Assembly: GCA_033398695.1 (NCBI GenBank)
Contig: CM065802.1
Location: 139,486,096 to 139,550,095 of the forward strand
Origin: Orobanche coerulescens
Lineage: Eukaryota > Streptophyta > Magnoliopsida > Lamiales > Orobanchaceae
DNA length: 64,000 nucleotides
Direction of reading: 5' to 3'
Shown: in pieces, positions 48,347-59,233 of the stretch
Position numbering within the stretch: position 1 is the first letter of the stretch
How the letters are laid out: each line of letters begins with the position of its first letter
The notes under the pieces: model-generated
Database searches by the model: none
What the model was told of the DNA's origin: nothing
Seen by the model: only the letters and a program-made list of their open reading frames with translations
Translations under genes and position numbers: made by a program

Positions 48347-49315
48347 TCATTCCGGGTCTTCAGCGACAACTCCCCCTTGAACAGGTTTGTTGATATCAAG
48401 ATAGCATACGTCCCTCTCATTAGATTGACTCTCGTTCGCCTCCAACATTCGAACATACTTTGGCAAATCCTCGTAAATTTCTTCAACATCGGAATGTGAG
48501 TAAATGGAGTGTGAAATGCAATGCTCCAACAAGTCGGTCGGGGGCGGCATAATAGACTCAATTTCACAACATTCCTCGGGCGCATCCTCGGGCTTCTTCA
48601 TTGCGTCATAGATGGAAATTTTCAGATTCTGATCATTAACCCGGAAGGTAAGATCACCCTCTTGGACGTCGATTAGTGCTCTCCCCGTCGCTAGAAATGG
48701 TCTCCCAAAGATCAATGGTTGATTCTCGTCCTCGGGCATGTCAAGAACTACGAAATTGGCCGGGAAGACTAAGTGTTGGACTCTAACGAACACATCCTCC
48801 ACAATTCCCCTCGGATAAGCGATCGACCGGTCCGCCATGAGTAGAGAAATGGTAGTCGGCTTCATCTCCCCAATCTTCAACTTCTTAAAGATGGATAGAG
48901 GCATAAGATTGATGCTTGCCCCGAGATCACACAACCCATTACGGAACGTTTGGTCGCCAATCATGCATGTAAAAGTAAAATGTCCCGGATCCTTCTGCTT
49001 GAGCGGGAGCTTGTTTTGAATCATAGCGCTACACTCCTCTGTCAGATTTATTGTTTCAAACTTTTCCAACTTCCTCTTGCTTGCCACAGCGTCTTTCAAG
49101 AATTTCACGTACCCCGGCATGTCTCTCAAAGCGTCTAGAAGTGGAATGTTGATATTCACCTTTTGAAACATGTCGATAAATCGTTGAAGCTTTTCATCAT
49201 GTCTCGACTTGGCCAATCGCTGTGGAAATGGAGCTTTTACCTCAAAATCCTTCACATTCGAACTTCCAGGAGCTTTTCGACCGATAGGGGGGTCGATAGG
49301 ATCCACTGCCGGCAT
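48347..49315 (-). pseudogene. Element E protease region (Athila-type)
   Basis: 322 codons open and in frame with gag. After a PFPQRL/FIDMFQKVNINIPLLDAL stretch typical of Athila, the protease has catalytic CDLGASINLMP (residues about 132-142), ADRSIAYPRGI and FGRPFLATGRA. The tail is acidic and ends at 48347. The fold cuts the Gag precursor in the family. The first ATG of the open stretch is not a real start, since it continues gag after a TAG at 49367-49369. It could only be expressed by readthrough of that stop. Confidence 0.85.
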
Positions 49316-49366
49316 TCTGTCTGGGTATCGGGTGGGCCTATCGGCCGATAGTCTTGGCCGATGGGC

Positions 49367-50893
49367 CTACTGCATTTCATCTTCTTTCTCGTTCTCGGCT
49401 CCCGTTTCTAGTACATCCTCGTTTCCATATTCCTCAACTTCAGCCCCATGATTACTGTACCTTGTCCCACTCCGAAGCTCGATTGCGTTGCATTGTTGCG
49501 TCTTCGGGTTGGTCTCGGTGCTGCTCGGAAAATGGCCCGGCTTATGAAATCCGGCTTGGGCGTTCGCCATTTGACTCATTTGGGTCTCCACCATCGACAT
49601 CTGCTTTGTCAAGGCTATCACTGAGTTTCCAATAGATGTCACACTATGCTCGAGAGCCCCAAACCTCTTGTCTGCTTTATAAATAAAATCTTTTTGACTC
49701 GCCTCCAACCGTTCCAACATCTCTTCCATCAGTGTCTTAGCAATCGGCTCTTGAATAACCCCGTTTTTCACGTTAAATCCCGGTGGTGGCTGAAGAGCAT
49801 TGTTCGGGTTGGCATAGGAGAAATTAGGGTGGTTTCGATTGTTCGGATAATAGTTTCCCCTATTTCCCCCTTGCGAGAAGTTTCCTCCTTGCACGTAATT
49901 TACATCCTCCTTAACTGCAATAGGCTCGTTTAGCTCTTCAAAAACTGAATTGACTCCCAAAGTATTCTTTTTTAGCATTTCAAGTTCTTTTTGTTGTCTT
50001 TCAAATTTCGCCTTCAAATCACCGTAGGCGTCCTCGTCACCGGATGGGACCTTTCTTCTCGTCATCTTCCTATCGGTCACCTCCTCGTAATCATTGTTGA
50101 CCGCTAGCTCGATGAGATTCTTGGCCTCTTCATAATCGTTAGCAAGAAATCCCCCTTTCGAGGAATAGTCCAACTCTCCTCTAGCCTTCCTTGTCAAACC
50201 CCGATAAAACCGAATGTAGATTTCCTCCTTGTCAATTCCATGCTGTGGGCATTTGCGAAGTAGCTTCTTAAATCGGATCCATGCCTCGTATAAGTATTCA
50301 TCCTCATATTGCTCGAATTGCAAGATATCGTTGATTTGTTTTTGCACCTTCGAGGGAGGATAGAAGCGTCTTAAGAACAACCGGTCATCTCTCTCCAAGT
50401 ACCAATTTCCTTCCGATCTAGGCTCTTGTACCAATCTAGCGCATCGTCTTCTAAGGAGAACCGGAATAGGCGGAGCTTAATGACATCCGGAGGCACTCCG
50501 TTTGCTTGATGGTGGCACATATGTCCAAAACGACTCAAGATGAGTGTTTGGATCTTCATTAACTCCTCCTCCGTATGTTTGAGACTTCACCGTAGCGATG
50601 AGGGACGGCTTAAGCTCGAAGTTGTTGGCATCAATCTTTCCCCAACCTCCTTCTTGATAATCGTCCAGCTTAGGTCGAAAGCGGGCATTCAAAGGGATCT
50701 TCTCGGGACGAGCGAGTTCTCGTGGTGGGTCAACAATGCCGGCCATGGTATCAACGAAAGGTATAGAAATAGTCTCGGTTCTCGCTTCTTGCTTCTTCCT
50801 CCTCAAAGACTTCTCGATTTCCGGATCCAAAGGAAATAAGTCCTTTTCTTGGGATCTTGTGATCATGCACCGCCTACAAGGAAGAGAAAACAA
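49367..50893 (-). pseudogene. Element E gag (Athila-type)
   Basis: The N-terminus has MITRSQEKDLFPLDPEIE (near 50866), typical of Athila gag. Capsid: FRPKLDD, then a frame change near 50515-50434 (the segment DVIKLRLFRFSLEDDAL lies in another frame), then EAWIRFKKLLRKCPQHG and IYIRFYRGL. A basic-acidic segment with GGNFSQGGNRGNYYPNNRN follows. No CCHC knuckle is seen. It ends at TAG (49367-49369); the frame continues into the protease. The palindrome motif of the family lies right after this stop. Confidence 0.85.
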
Positions 50894-50991
50894 GATGTGA
50901 GGAAACGAGATCGAATATTAATAATAATAGTAAACAACCTAAAGTAACAACCTCTTCTTTTTCGAATTATCCCCTTAAGTTTTCTATCAAT

Positions 50992-51009
50992 TCCCCGGCA
51001 ACGGCGCCA
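50992..51009 (-). promoter_or_regulatory. PBS of element E (tRNA-Asp type)
   Basis: TGGCGCCGTTGCCGGGGA on the minus strand, 5 nt from the 5' LTR. This is the Athila-type PBS. Confidence 0.9.
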
Positions 51010-51014
51010 AAAAT

Positions 51015-52485
51015 TGATCGCTAAGAATTCGCGTAGTATGGTTTTCAAATCCGATCAATTTTAAAATTTGTAAAACCTCGGAGTATTTCCAAGGTGTCGA
51101 ACCCAAGGGAATTGATGTGTCGAAAATAAAGGAAGTAACTCTACTCAAAATTTGACTGTTATTTAGGAATCCGAAAAATTGTTTTGTTTCTAATTATCTA
51201 ACTTCAAAAATCGAAGAACAAAAATTAAATAAAAGATGAATTATCTAAATTAAGCAAATAAGCAAATTAGCAAGATAAAATCACAAGTTGAAAGCTAATT
51301 GATCCTAGGGTAGTATCATCTAATTGAGTTCACACAATCCATTCACATTGATTCCTTTTCCCCAAATTTTAATTCAATCCTAGAAATAATCACTCACCCG
51401 ATCTAGAATTCCGATCAAGGCAACCTAGAAAGATAGTTAATTTAAACCCTTTTCCCCGCCAGGGCTCAAAGAATTTAAATCACTTAAAAAGCGTCAACTT
51501 ATTTATCTATGATTTATCTTTCTCCACTTAGGTCTGAAGATAAAATCATATTGTGCATCAAGTATTTCCACTAATTAATTAATCCTTCCGGGCAAAATCA
51601 ATTAGCTAACATGCATCGATTAAGGGACCTTTAATCTAGCATGAGATTTAACTCATCTTGATCACAAGCCTAGGATGAAAGGTAAAAAGGTAATCAAAGG
51701 AACATCATGTGAACATCAATTAAATTTACTAACCCTAGAATCAACCAATGAATTTAGCCAGACATAATTGAAATTAAACAAGAAATAGATGGAGAATGCA
51801 TATTATTAATATGAAAAGAGAGATTACAACCCTTACGGATGAACTCCGAGTCTTCAATCTCCAAAAAACAATAATAATTGCTGCCTCCAAAAAGTTCTAG
51901 TATCCCAAGAATTAATCTTGCCAAAATATGTAAAAGATTGCAAAAGATGATAAAAGATGAAAAAGAATGATGAAAGATGATGATAGATGATGATGGAAGA
52001 TGGTAAAACTAGGTCTCAAAGGAGGTTTATATAGCCTAAGGGGGTTAAAATCCCGATTAGCCCTAATCTAGGAAACAAAATCTATCCAAAAGAGTTATAA
52101 TCCGTCAAAACACGAGAGTCATTTGGGCGACTATCGGACTGGCCTATCGGTCGATAGGCTGGCCGATAGTTGGTTCGTCGATCGACTTCACTCGGTAGGG
52201 CAGGAACACCTTTCGGACGCACCTATCGGCCGATAGGCTGGGCCGATAGGGTGGTCTGTCTCTTGCAAAAAATCCGTTTCTTCCGTCCGTGACTCGACTC
52301 TCGGTCCTTTGTCTCGTTTTGGGTTCTTTTGGCTCTAAAAACCTGCAAACACACTAAAACCAACCCAAACGCGTAATACGGCTCGACTAATCATAAATAA
52401 GCCAAATACGAGCACATTAATCACGAAACGAGATAAAAACCTAGTATAAAATCCTAGAAATAAGTGGTAAAATCACCACTTATCA
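51015..52485 (-). repeat. 5' LTR of element E
   Basis: 1471 bp. TATA CTATATAAACC at 52024-52036. Palindrome CCTATCGGCCGATAGG at 52222-52237 with half-site 52243-52250, plus a variant pair at 52130-52170. Confidence 0.93.
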
Positions 52486-52490
52486 GTAAC

Positions 52491-53155
52491 CGGCCATGGC
52501 CGAACTCACTGCCTGGAAATGCCGGAAGCGTTACGTACGTTACCGGCCAGGGCCTTACGTACGTAACCGGCCTTACGTACGTAACTGCCGATCACTACCA
52601 TACGTTACTCGGCCAGGGCTGGCCTGGCCCCAGCATGCCCGGCCATGACTCGGCCGGGACCAACTCCGACGGCTCGAACGACCCCGAAACCCGAACCTGA
52701 GTACGAATCGAAGATACGGTTACGAAGTACTCGCAAAGACGAATCTGAGCACTAAGAGAACACACGATTCCGACCACCCGAAGGCTCGAAATTCGACAAC
52801 GGGAAGTAATTACCCCAAACTTTGGGAAATTACGAAAATGGCCCAAAACGCCCGAAAATCACGATACGTGATCGAAACACCAAGCCAAAGCTCGCAACAT
52901 GAATAATAACATTAAATGAACTTACGAGAAAGTCGAAACAACAGTTTCGGACGAGATTCGCAAGAATCGAACTCAAGTGCGGAAAAGTCGCCAAAAAGCA
53001 CGGAACTCGACAAAACGATACCGAAACGAACTCGGATGACCAAACACGAAGAAAAAAACATTGTCAAAATATGAAAACGGTCTCAAGCGAGTTCTGGAAA
53101 CTAGAAAAATGCCAAAAACGAAAAATTACCGAAAAAGAAAATCACGGGTATTACG
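52491..53155 (-). repeat. Element D 3' LTR, right part, with palindrome array part 2
   Basis: Continues the array: TTACGTACGTTA, TTACGTACGTAACCGGCC and TTACGTACGTAAC units (52530-52585), then a U3 arm (52610-53155) closely similar to LTRs A1-A4. It ends GGGTATTACG where the other LTRs end TTACA (last base changed). Confidence 0.85.
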
Positions 53156-53192
53156 TTCTACCCCTCTAAAAAAAAGTTTCGTCCCGAAACTT
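53156..53192 (-). promoter_or_regulatory. Element D PPT and pre-PPT hairpin
   Basis: Hairpin AAGTTTCG-GGA-CGAAACTT (53174-53192), PPT AGAGGGGTAGAA, 18-nt gap to the LTR. Confidence 0.8.
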
Positions 53193-53212
53193 AAACTAAA
53201 AAAAAAATGAAG

Positions 53213-54280
53213 TCACAAACAACAAAGCACGGACGAAAAAATCTCAACGGTCCCGACGAACCGATCCCGATACCGATGCCGAAAAACACGATTCTGGGAA
53301 ACCTCATGGAATAATTCACAATACTGAACTCTGTGGCCCTCGAGTCCACAATTATAACAAGTAATCCATTGCGAATGACAATTAGCTTGCACATGACCGA
53401 CAACATTGCAGTTAAAGCACCTCCCAGTCTGACTAGGAGTCAAAGAAGACAACTTGGAACTCTTGGTTCCACCGAACGAAGAAATTGAAGGTTTCGCCGT
53501 ACGACTACGCGAAACTCGATGAGAAGAATTTCCGTCTCTTGCACCGTCCGAAAAATCTCCAGACGTCCTCTGTCTCTTCGACTCATGCGAAGGCCCAGTA
53601 GATAACGATGCCATCTCGTACGCCATGGCTCGATTCTGATACTCTCTCAAAGTAGCACAAGTGAAACCCGACATGTACTGTCGAATCTCTGGTCTCATCC
53701 GCATATCAAAATGACGGATCTTGTCCTCCTCGGTCCGCACCTGATTCTTCACAAAGGCGAGCTGTCGACTATAATCGACAATAGCCTGCGACACGGGTAC
53801 ATCCTGTGGCTCGGTTAGGTAAAAATCTCGGATCCTCTGCTCTCGGATCGGCCTCGGGCAAAACTCCGCTTCCATCAACTTCTTGAACTCTTCCCAAGTA
53901 ACAGCACGATCTTGAGGCTCAATGGCCTCCCACCAGTTAGCAGCGTCATCAACGAGAAGGAACTGAGCGATAGGAATCCTCCGCTCCTCGGGACAACCAA
54001 TCGCCTTGAAAATCTTCTCCAATTGGGTAAGCCAGCCGTCCCAGCCCAAAGTATCACCCGCTCCTGCAAAGCGAGGGGGACGCATACGAACCACTTCTCT
54101 AAGCCACCGAGTCGATCCAACATCCTCATTCGCAGTACGGTTATGCTGAACCACCTGAGCTAAATGTGTCATCTGGTCTGCCACCAGTTGGAGCACAGTA
54201 GCAACACCAGTACTAATTCTATTTCCGGTAGTACGATCCTGGTCGCGCGGAGGGTTACCACGACCTCGACCTCTCGGCAT
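53213..54280 (-). CDS. Intact gag of element D
   Basis: An uninterrupted 355-codon ORF from ATG at 54280. Residues 1-20 are basic and RG-rich. Residues about 62-220 form the Retrotrans_gag capsid domain (PPRFAGAGD, WLTQLEKIFKAIGC, AANWWEAI, FCPRPIREQRIRDFY, DVPVSQAI, YMSGF). Two CCHC zinc knuckles follow: C288-C291-H296-C301 and C308-C311-H316-C321 (C-X2-C-X4-H-X4-C). A short basic C-terminus ends 57 bp before the 3' LTR. It is homologous to the broken gag of element B. Role by family: assembly of particles and binding of element RNA. It is the only intact retrotransposon gene in the window. Confidence 0.92.
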   Translation of the reverse strand: MPRGRGRGNPPRDQDRTTGNRISTGVATVLQLVADQMTHLAQVVQHNRTANEDVGSTRWLREVVRMRPPRFAGAGDTLGWDGWLTQLEKIFKAIGCPEERRIPIAQFLLVDDAANWWEAIEPQDRAVTWEEFKKLMEAEFCPRPIREQRIRDFYLTEPQDVPVSQAIVDYSRQLAFVKNQVRTEEDKIRHFDMRMRPEIRQYMSGFTCATLREYQNRAMAYEMASLSTGPSHESKRQRTSGDFSDGARDGNSSHRVSRSRTAKPSISSFGGTKSSKLSSLTPSQTGRCFNCNVVGHVQANCHSQWITCYNCGLEGHRVQYCELFHEVSQNRVFRHRYRDRFVGTVEIFSSVLCCL

Positions 54281-55852
54281 ACTGAATGGACAACCGTTCA
54301 GAACAACAAAACAACCACCACATAATCAATATAGAGCAACCAACAATAACACAATAAAATACTCATTCCGAGTTGTAACACGAATACATGAACTATCACT
54401 GCAACGACAGAATTCAAATTCATAAATCATTCACTTAGCCATGTTAACATAACGTACGGCCTTTACCAAGTTTATCACGGTCAAAACCACAAACATATCA
54501 TCAGGGTCGAATATGGGTAATATTTTAAAAACCAATTTTTTTTTTCAAGGTGCTTGTCCAAATGATAGCATTTTAAAATTCATGAATTTGAAAAATTTGC
54601 TGAAGCGAATTTTAGAAAAGAAAAGTTTGATCAAAACTATGAATCTATTATCATATCTGTCTCGTTTTGAAAACCATGTACAAAACATTCTGAATTACCA
54701 CATCCGGATAACGTCAAAGAAACAACACAATTAAACCGAACTATGAAATCATCGTATCTGGGCGTACACCCATAACTTGCTAACAAGAATTGTGACAATA
54801 TATAATACGTCAATAATATCCACACAGGTAAAGCAACTAAGTGCAATACTGATATCGCAGTTAGGGTTCACGATCGTCACAGACGGACCATATGCTTAGG
54901 TCGATAGAGATTGAGCAACAGAAAATGATCACCTATAGAATTGTAATGAAGAAAGGTAATCGTAAAATTTTCCGACGGGCAAAACAACATAACAAACATA
55001 TAACAGAAATTTTTCAAAATTCTTTTGGTCTCAACCGAAGGTGACGGTAATATTTTACAGTGCCCGAAATACATAAATATACATTTGTACTCATACCGCC
55101 TGATGGTGTCATTTGAAAATACAGGATTAACTCTGTCAAAACTCGACCGATTTCAAAATTCATACGGGCTGCTGGTTTAATCGAACCATAAAAATATTTT
55201 CAAAATCAACTTTCACAAAAATGTTCCGACCCTTATGGCCCCTCAAAAATATATTCTCAAACCTACCCGCAGCGGAGTAATTACGATAGTCCAAACAAAC
55301 TGATCGAACTAAAAACCACCTGCTCAGACGACAAACAAAATCACAAATTCAACCAAACACATTTCGGGTGCATCAAGTTAAAACATATATCAAGACTATC
55401 ATTTGAGATTTTCACCGAATCAACTGTCGGCACACTTTCGAAACCCATCAAGGTTCACAATTTTCACAACATACCACCCCACACGGCGGTTCAAAGTCAA
55501 AACATCAATACGTCCAGTCATATCCGTATATCGTGCATCACAAGCATCGAATACAACTCCCTTACACAACACCGTGTAAATAAGGACACACATCACATTT
55601 AATTCGCACACGTAAAAACATGAAATACAGGTACCTCACATAAAGGAGGAGACTTACGTCCACAGGCCGCACGGAGATAATGGCTGCAACACGATACTAA
55701 TCACAACGAACCACAATTGATCACAACGGATCGCAATGATCTCGCTTGTTCACAACTGCTCACCCGGGTGACACGACACGACACGACTCCGACAAGACCC
55801 AACTAGACCCAACTGCCTAGGTTTTCGCAAACCTAAGCTCTGATACCATTTA
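54281..55852 (-). other. Element D leader (non-coding), with PBS
   Basis: 1.57 kb between PBS and gag with only short ORFs. The PBS TGGTATCAGAGCT is at 55836-55848, 4 nt from the LTR. A donor-like GAC/GTAAGT (minus, about 55650) lies about 200 bp after the LTR, in a block also conserved in family A (35600-35640). A leader intron is possible. Confidence 0.75.
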
Positions 55853-56723
55853 TGTAACACCCCCAATCCACTCAGGGATATTACACGCCGTAGACCCCTT
55901 TCCACAATGAGCTACCAGGCGGGAGACTACAAATCAAAACCCACATGCGGTCAACTTGACCAAAACATAATACCGTAGACCGATTAGGTCTCTCAAAACA
56001 CAGCACAACCGTACATCTGATGAAACTAAAATACAACTCGATCACATAGTACATAAAATGTCCATCCCCTCCAGGATGACAAGAACTCAAACCGACATAT
56101 CACCGATGACGACGGACTACAACCGTGACTAGTATCATTGCATTGCATCATCCTCCGAGCCAATCGTGGTTGCTCACTCTCGATCGAGAACACCTGGAAT
56201 AAATAACAAAATCCCCAACGAGGGGTCAGCGATGGAATCGCTAGCAAGTAACCAAGCTATACGATTATACATCAAGAATACAACCGTTATGAAAATAACA
56301 TTTCGACAAGGTAGTAACACGATCCCCGAATCTAAAGTCTTTTGAAAATTTATTCCTTTAAAACAATCCGTGGGGATTACTCCAGAAATCACTGTAAGAG
56401 ATTATTTAGAGACTTCGGGGGTCTCAGTGTAAAATCCTGAAATATGAATGTTTTTCCTTTTCAAAAGGTTTTCTTTCAAAATCATACAAATGATTTTAGT
56501 CTCAACTCAAACCTCAAGACCAAAACCACATTCACCAATATAATCGGGATTTAAGGTTCAAACATAAACAATTCAGAGATATCAAATCAACAGTCAAAAC
56601 GTCTCTGTGGCCCCGAAGGGTCCCACCCGGATTAGCTCATCAAGAATAAACTCGAACACACCTATAAGTTATCTTGACATCGCACTCGAAAGTGACGATT
56701 CTCGGAGCCCTCTCCAGACCTAC
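55853..56723 (-). repeat. Element D 5' LTR, first part
   Basis: Matches 42675-43553 of the 3' LTR with few changes. Ends at CCTAC (56719-56723), the target of solo LTR A6. Confidence 0.87.
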
Positions 56724-59228
56724 TGTAACACCCCCAATCCACTCAGGGATATTACACGCCGTAAACCCTCTCCTCGAGGATCTACCAGGCTGATAACTAC
56801 AATCAAACATCTAAACATCGCCTTTAAGGCTAAAACGACTCAGTAGACCGATTTGGTCTTTCAATAATAACATTCAACTCAATTCCAACATATACCCACG
56901 CAGGGGTCAAAATACAATAAACTCCCGTACAACGGGGAAAAGACACTGCATCGGAAAACAAAATACAACTAGACCAATCCGATATCAAGGGATCCTCGTG
57001 TGATTAGTATCGTTCATCTTTCATCATCCTTCGTGCCGACCCTGTGCTATGCTCCAAAACATGAATGCAAAAATAGACATCCACCCCCCGAATACTCGGG
57101 GGTTAGCAAAACTCCACTGTTTTGCTAGTGCAAGTACAAGTGCAAAAATACGAGCCATACAATTCACATTCCACGAATAACAATAACCACGAATCCTCAA
57201 AAAATCCAAAAGTAACGAAAAGTACTTCCCGAGGCAAGAGTTTGAGTAAGACATTCCAAAAACCGAAAGGCCACAATAAAAGGGAAACAATTTATAAACC
57301 AGTTTAAAATGCCATCGAGAGTTTTAATAGAAAATAATTTAGGATTTTCGAATCCTTCTCTTTCCCAAAATCAACAGGGGTCACAACCCAGAGGTTTTGT
57401 TTTCGCAAATAGAAAACAGACAACAATTCATAGGGCCCGAGCCCAACATCACGTGTCCTCGACGGACATAAAACTCTACACAACGTAATCACGCACGCGC
57501 GTCGCCTAGGACCGGGACGAAGCCACAAATCCCACTCGAGGCCTCGAAGGACCCTCCCGAGCTGGCTTGCGAAACAAATCACACACATCTCACGGTTGGA
57601 TCAATCGCTTGTTGCATCCTGGCCACATGATCGCATGCCATGTGCCACCGTAGATTATCTCAGGCTCTCACGGTTGGATCAATCACTTGTTGCATCCTGA
57701 CCACATGATCACGTGCCATGTGTCACCGTAGACCTTCAACCATATCCACACATTCACACAAATAACACAATGCAACAAAGATATCCAAACAATTCACTCA
57801 GAGGCATCAAACACTTAGCAAAACACCACGTCAAACCACAACGCACCGAAATGAAATAATATGCATCCACACGCAAATACCAAGTGCATCATCAACACCA
57901 AATATATCCATAGGATTCACATAGTCATTTACAAGACGCACCATTCACAAAACACACGCGTTTTGGTAGCAAGCCTTTAACAAGGCTAAACCGAATCTTT
58001 TGAAAGTTCAATTCAAACGACCAAACAACCACATTTAGACGATCACTAATTATCATATCCATAAAACAAGAATAGTATGGGCAAGGTACTTGCCTCGATA
58101 TCACGAGCAATGGAAAGATGAATGGATACGGCCGGGTAGCCCTCAAATTCCCGAACACTATCTAGAACGCGATAGCACCGAAATTACTACGGGAAAACAC
58201 CACATGAATCATCAATCACCAACAGAATTCAACATCGGAATCATCGAGCACCTATAATCCTCCGTAAGGAATAATAAAACATGATTACGACGAGAATCAA
58301 GGCCAAAAACAACGGAAATCCCAACAAACTATCAAAGGGAACTCATTCGAACATTTAATCGAACATTAAATGTTCAAGACCCTTCAAGAACAAAGAAATC
58401 ACCCCTCGGGTCGAACAAACCAAAGATACGAGTATCCAATCCGTAGTAAAAGTTCAAAACAACGTTTATACAACAATTAATTGATTAAAAACGGATTGGA
58501 ATCGAAATCAAAAAGGAAAATCCCCAAATCTACAAAAACAAGGGTTCAAGCCAAAATACCTTGATTTGGATGAATGATTCAAGTAGAGGTCGAAAATCTA
58601 CAACAAGACTTGAGGTGGATGATCTCTACAAGTTTGGGAGCACTCAAATCACCCAAAATCGCCCTTAAAATCGCCTAGAATGGTAGGAGGAAGAAGAGAG
58701 GAGAAAATGAATGTTTCTCCTCGAAAATCTGCTAAAAAGTGCAGAAAAAGCCCGTGTGCCGCAGCACAGGACAAGTGTGCCGCGGCCTAGGGCCAAAAAA
58801 CGCCCAGAAATCAGCTTAGTGCCGCGGCACAGCTGAAGTGTGCCGCAGCACACGGTACAGTCCACTCCAACACGAAAAAGGCACATCGTGTAGTCTTAGC
58901 TATTTCGACCATAACTCCTTCGTATGGACTCTGATTGACTCACCGTTTGAACCATTAGAAAGCTAACTTGATGCTCTATAATATTGCAAAGATTCAGAAT
59001 TTTTGGAGTTTCCAAGAATTAATGGTGACTTTACAAAGTCGAACTCCCATGTGAAAAAGTCGATTAAGGACACGGAACTCAACAAAACGACACCGAAACG
59101 AACTCGGATGACAAAAAGTGCAGAATTAATCATTCTTGAAATGACGAAATGGTCATGAGCGAGTCATCAAAATGGACTTCCGCCGAAAAAAAAGAAAATT
59201 ACCGAAATTCGAAATTGCGGATATTACA
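56724..59228 (-). repeat. Solo LTR A6 (diverged family-A-like LTR)
   Basis: 2505 bp from TGTAACACCC to GCGGATATTACA, with no internal domain and the perfect target duplication CCTAC (56719-56723, 59229-59233): a solo LTR left by LTR-LTR recombination. Its ends resemble family A, the middle differs. Contains a tandem 78-bp unit (57591/57669) with CACATG...CATGTG stems, and a GTGCCGCGGCAC-type array (58755-58860). Confidence 0.9.
58755..58860. repeat. GTGCCGCGGCAC-type palindrome array, solo LTR A6
   Basis: Four units (GTGCCGCAGCAC, GTGCCGCGGCCT, GTGCCGCGGCAC, GTGCCGCAGCAC), so variants at one central position are tolerated. Confidence 0.75.
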
Positions 59229-59233
59229 CCTAC

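Larger units (their letters stand above)
44850..52485 (-). mobile_element. Element E: Athila-type element with gag and protease only
   Basis: 7636 bp with 1471-bp LTRs at both ends (44850-46320, 51015-52485), starting TGATCGCTAAG and ending CACTTATCA. The perfect target duplication is GTAAC (44845-44849 and 52486-52490). PBS TGGCGCCGTTGCCGGGGA (50992-51009) is complementary to tRNA-Asp, as in Athila. Gag and protease are Athila-like; no RT, RNase H or integrase is found in the 2 kb between protease and 3' LTR. The two LTRs have the same length and differ at few positions, so the insertion is recent. Likely mobilised by an autonomous Athila relative (inference). Confidence 0.92.
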
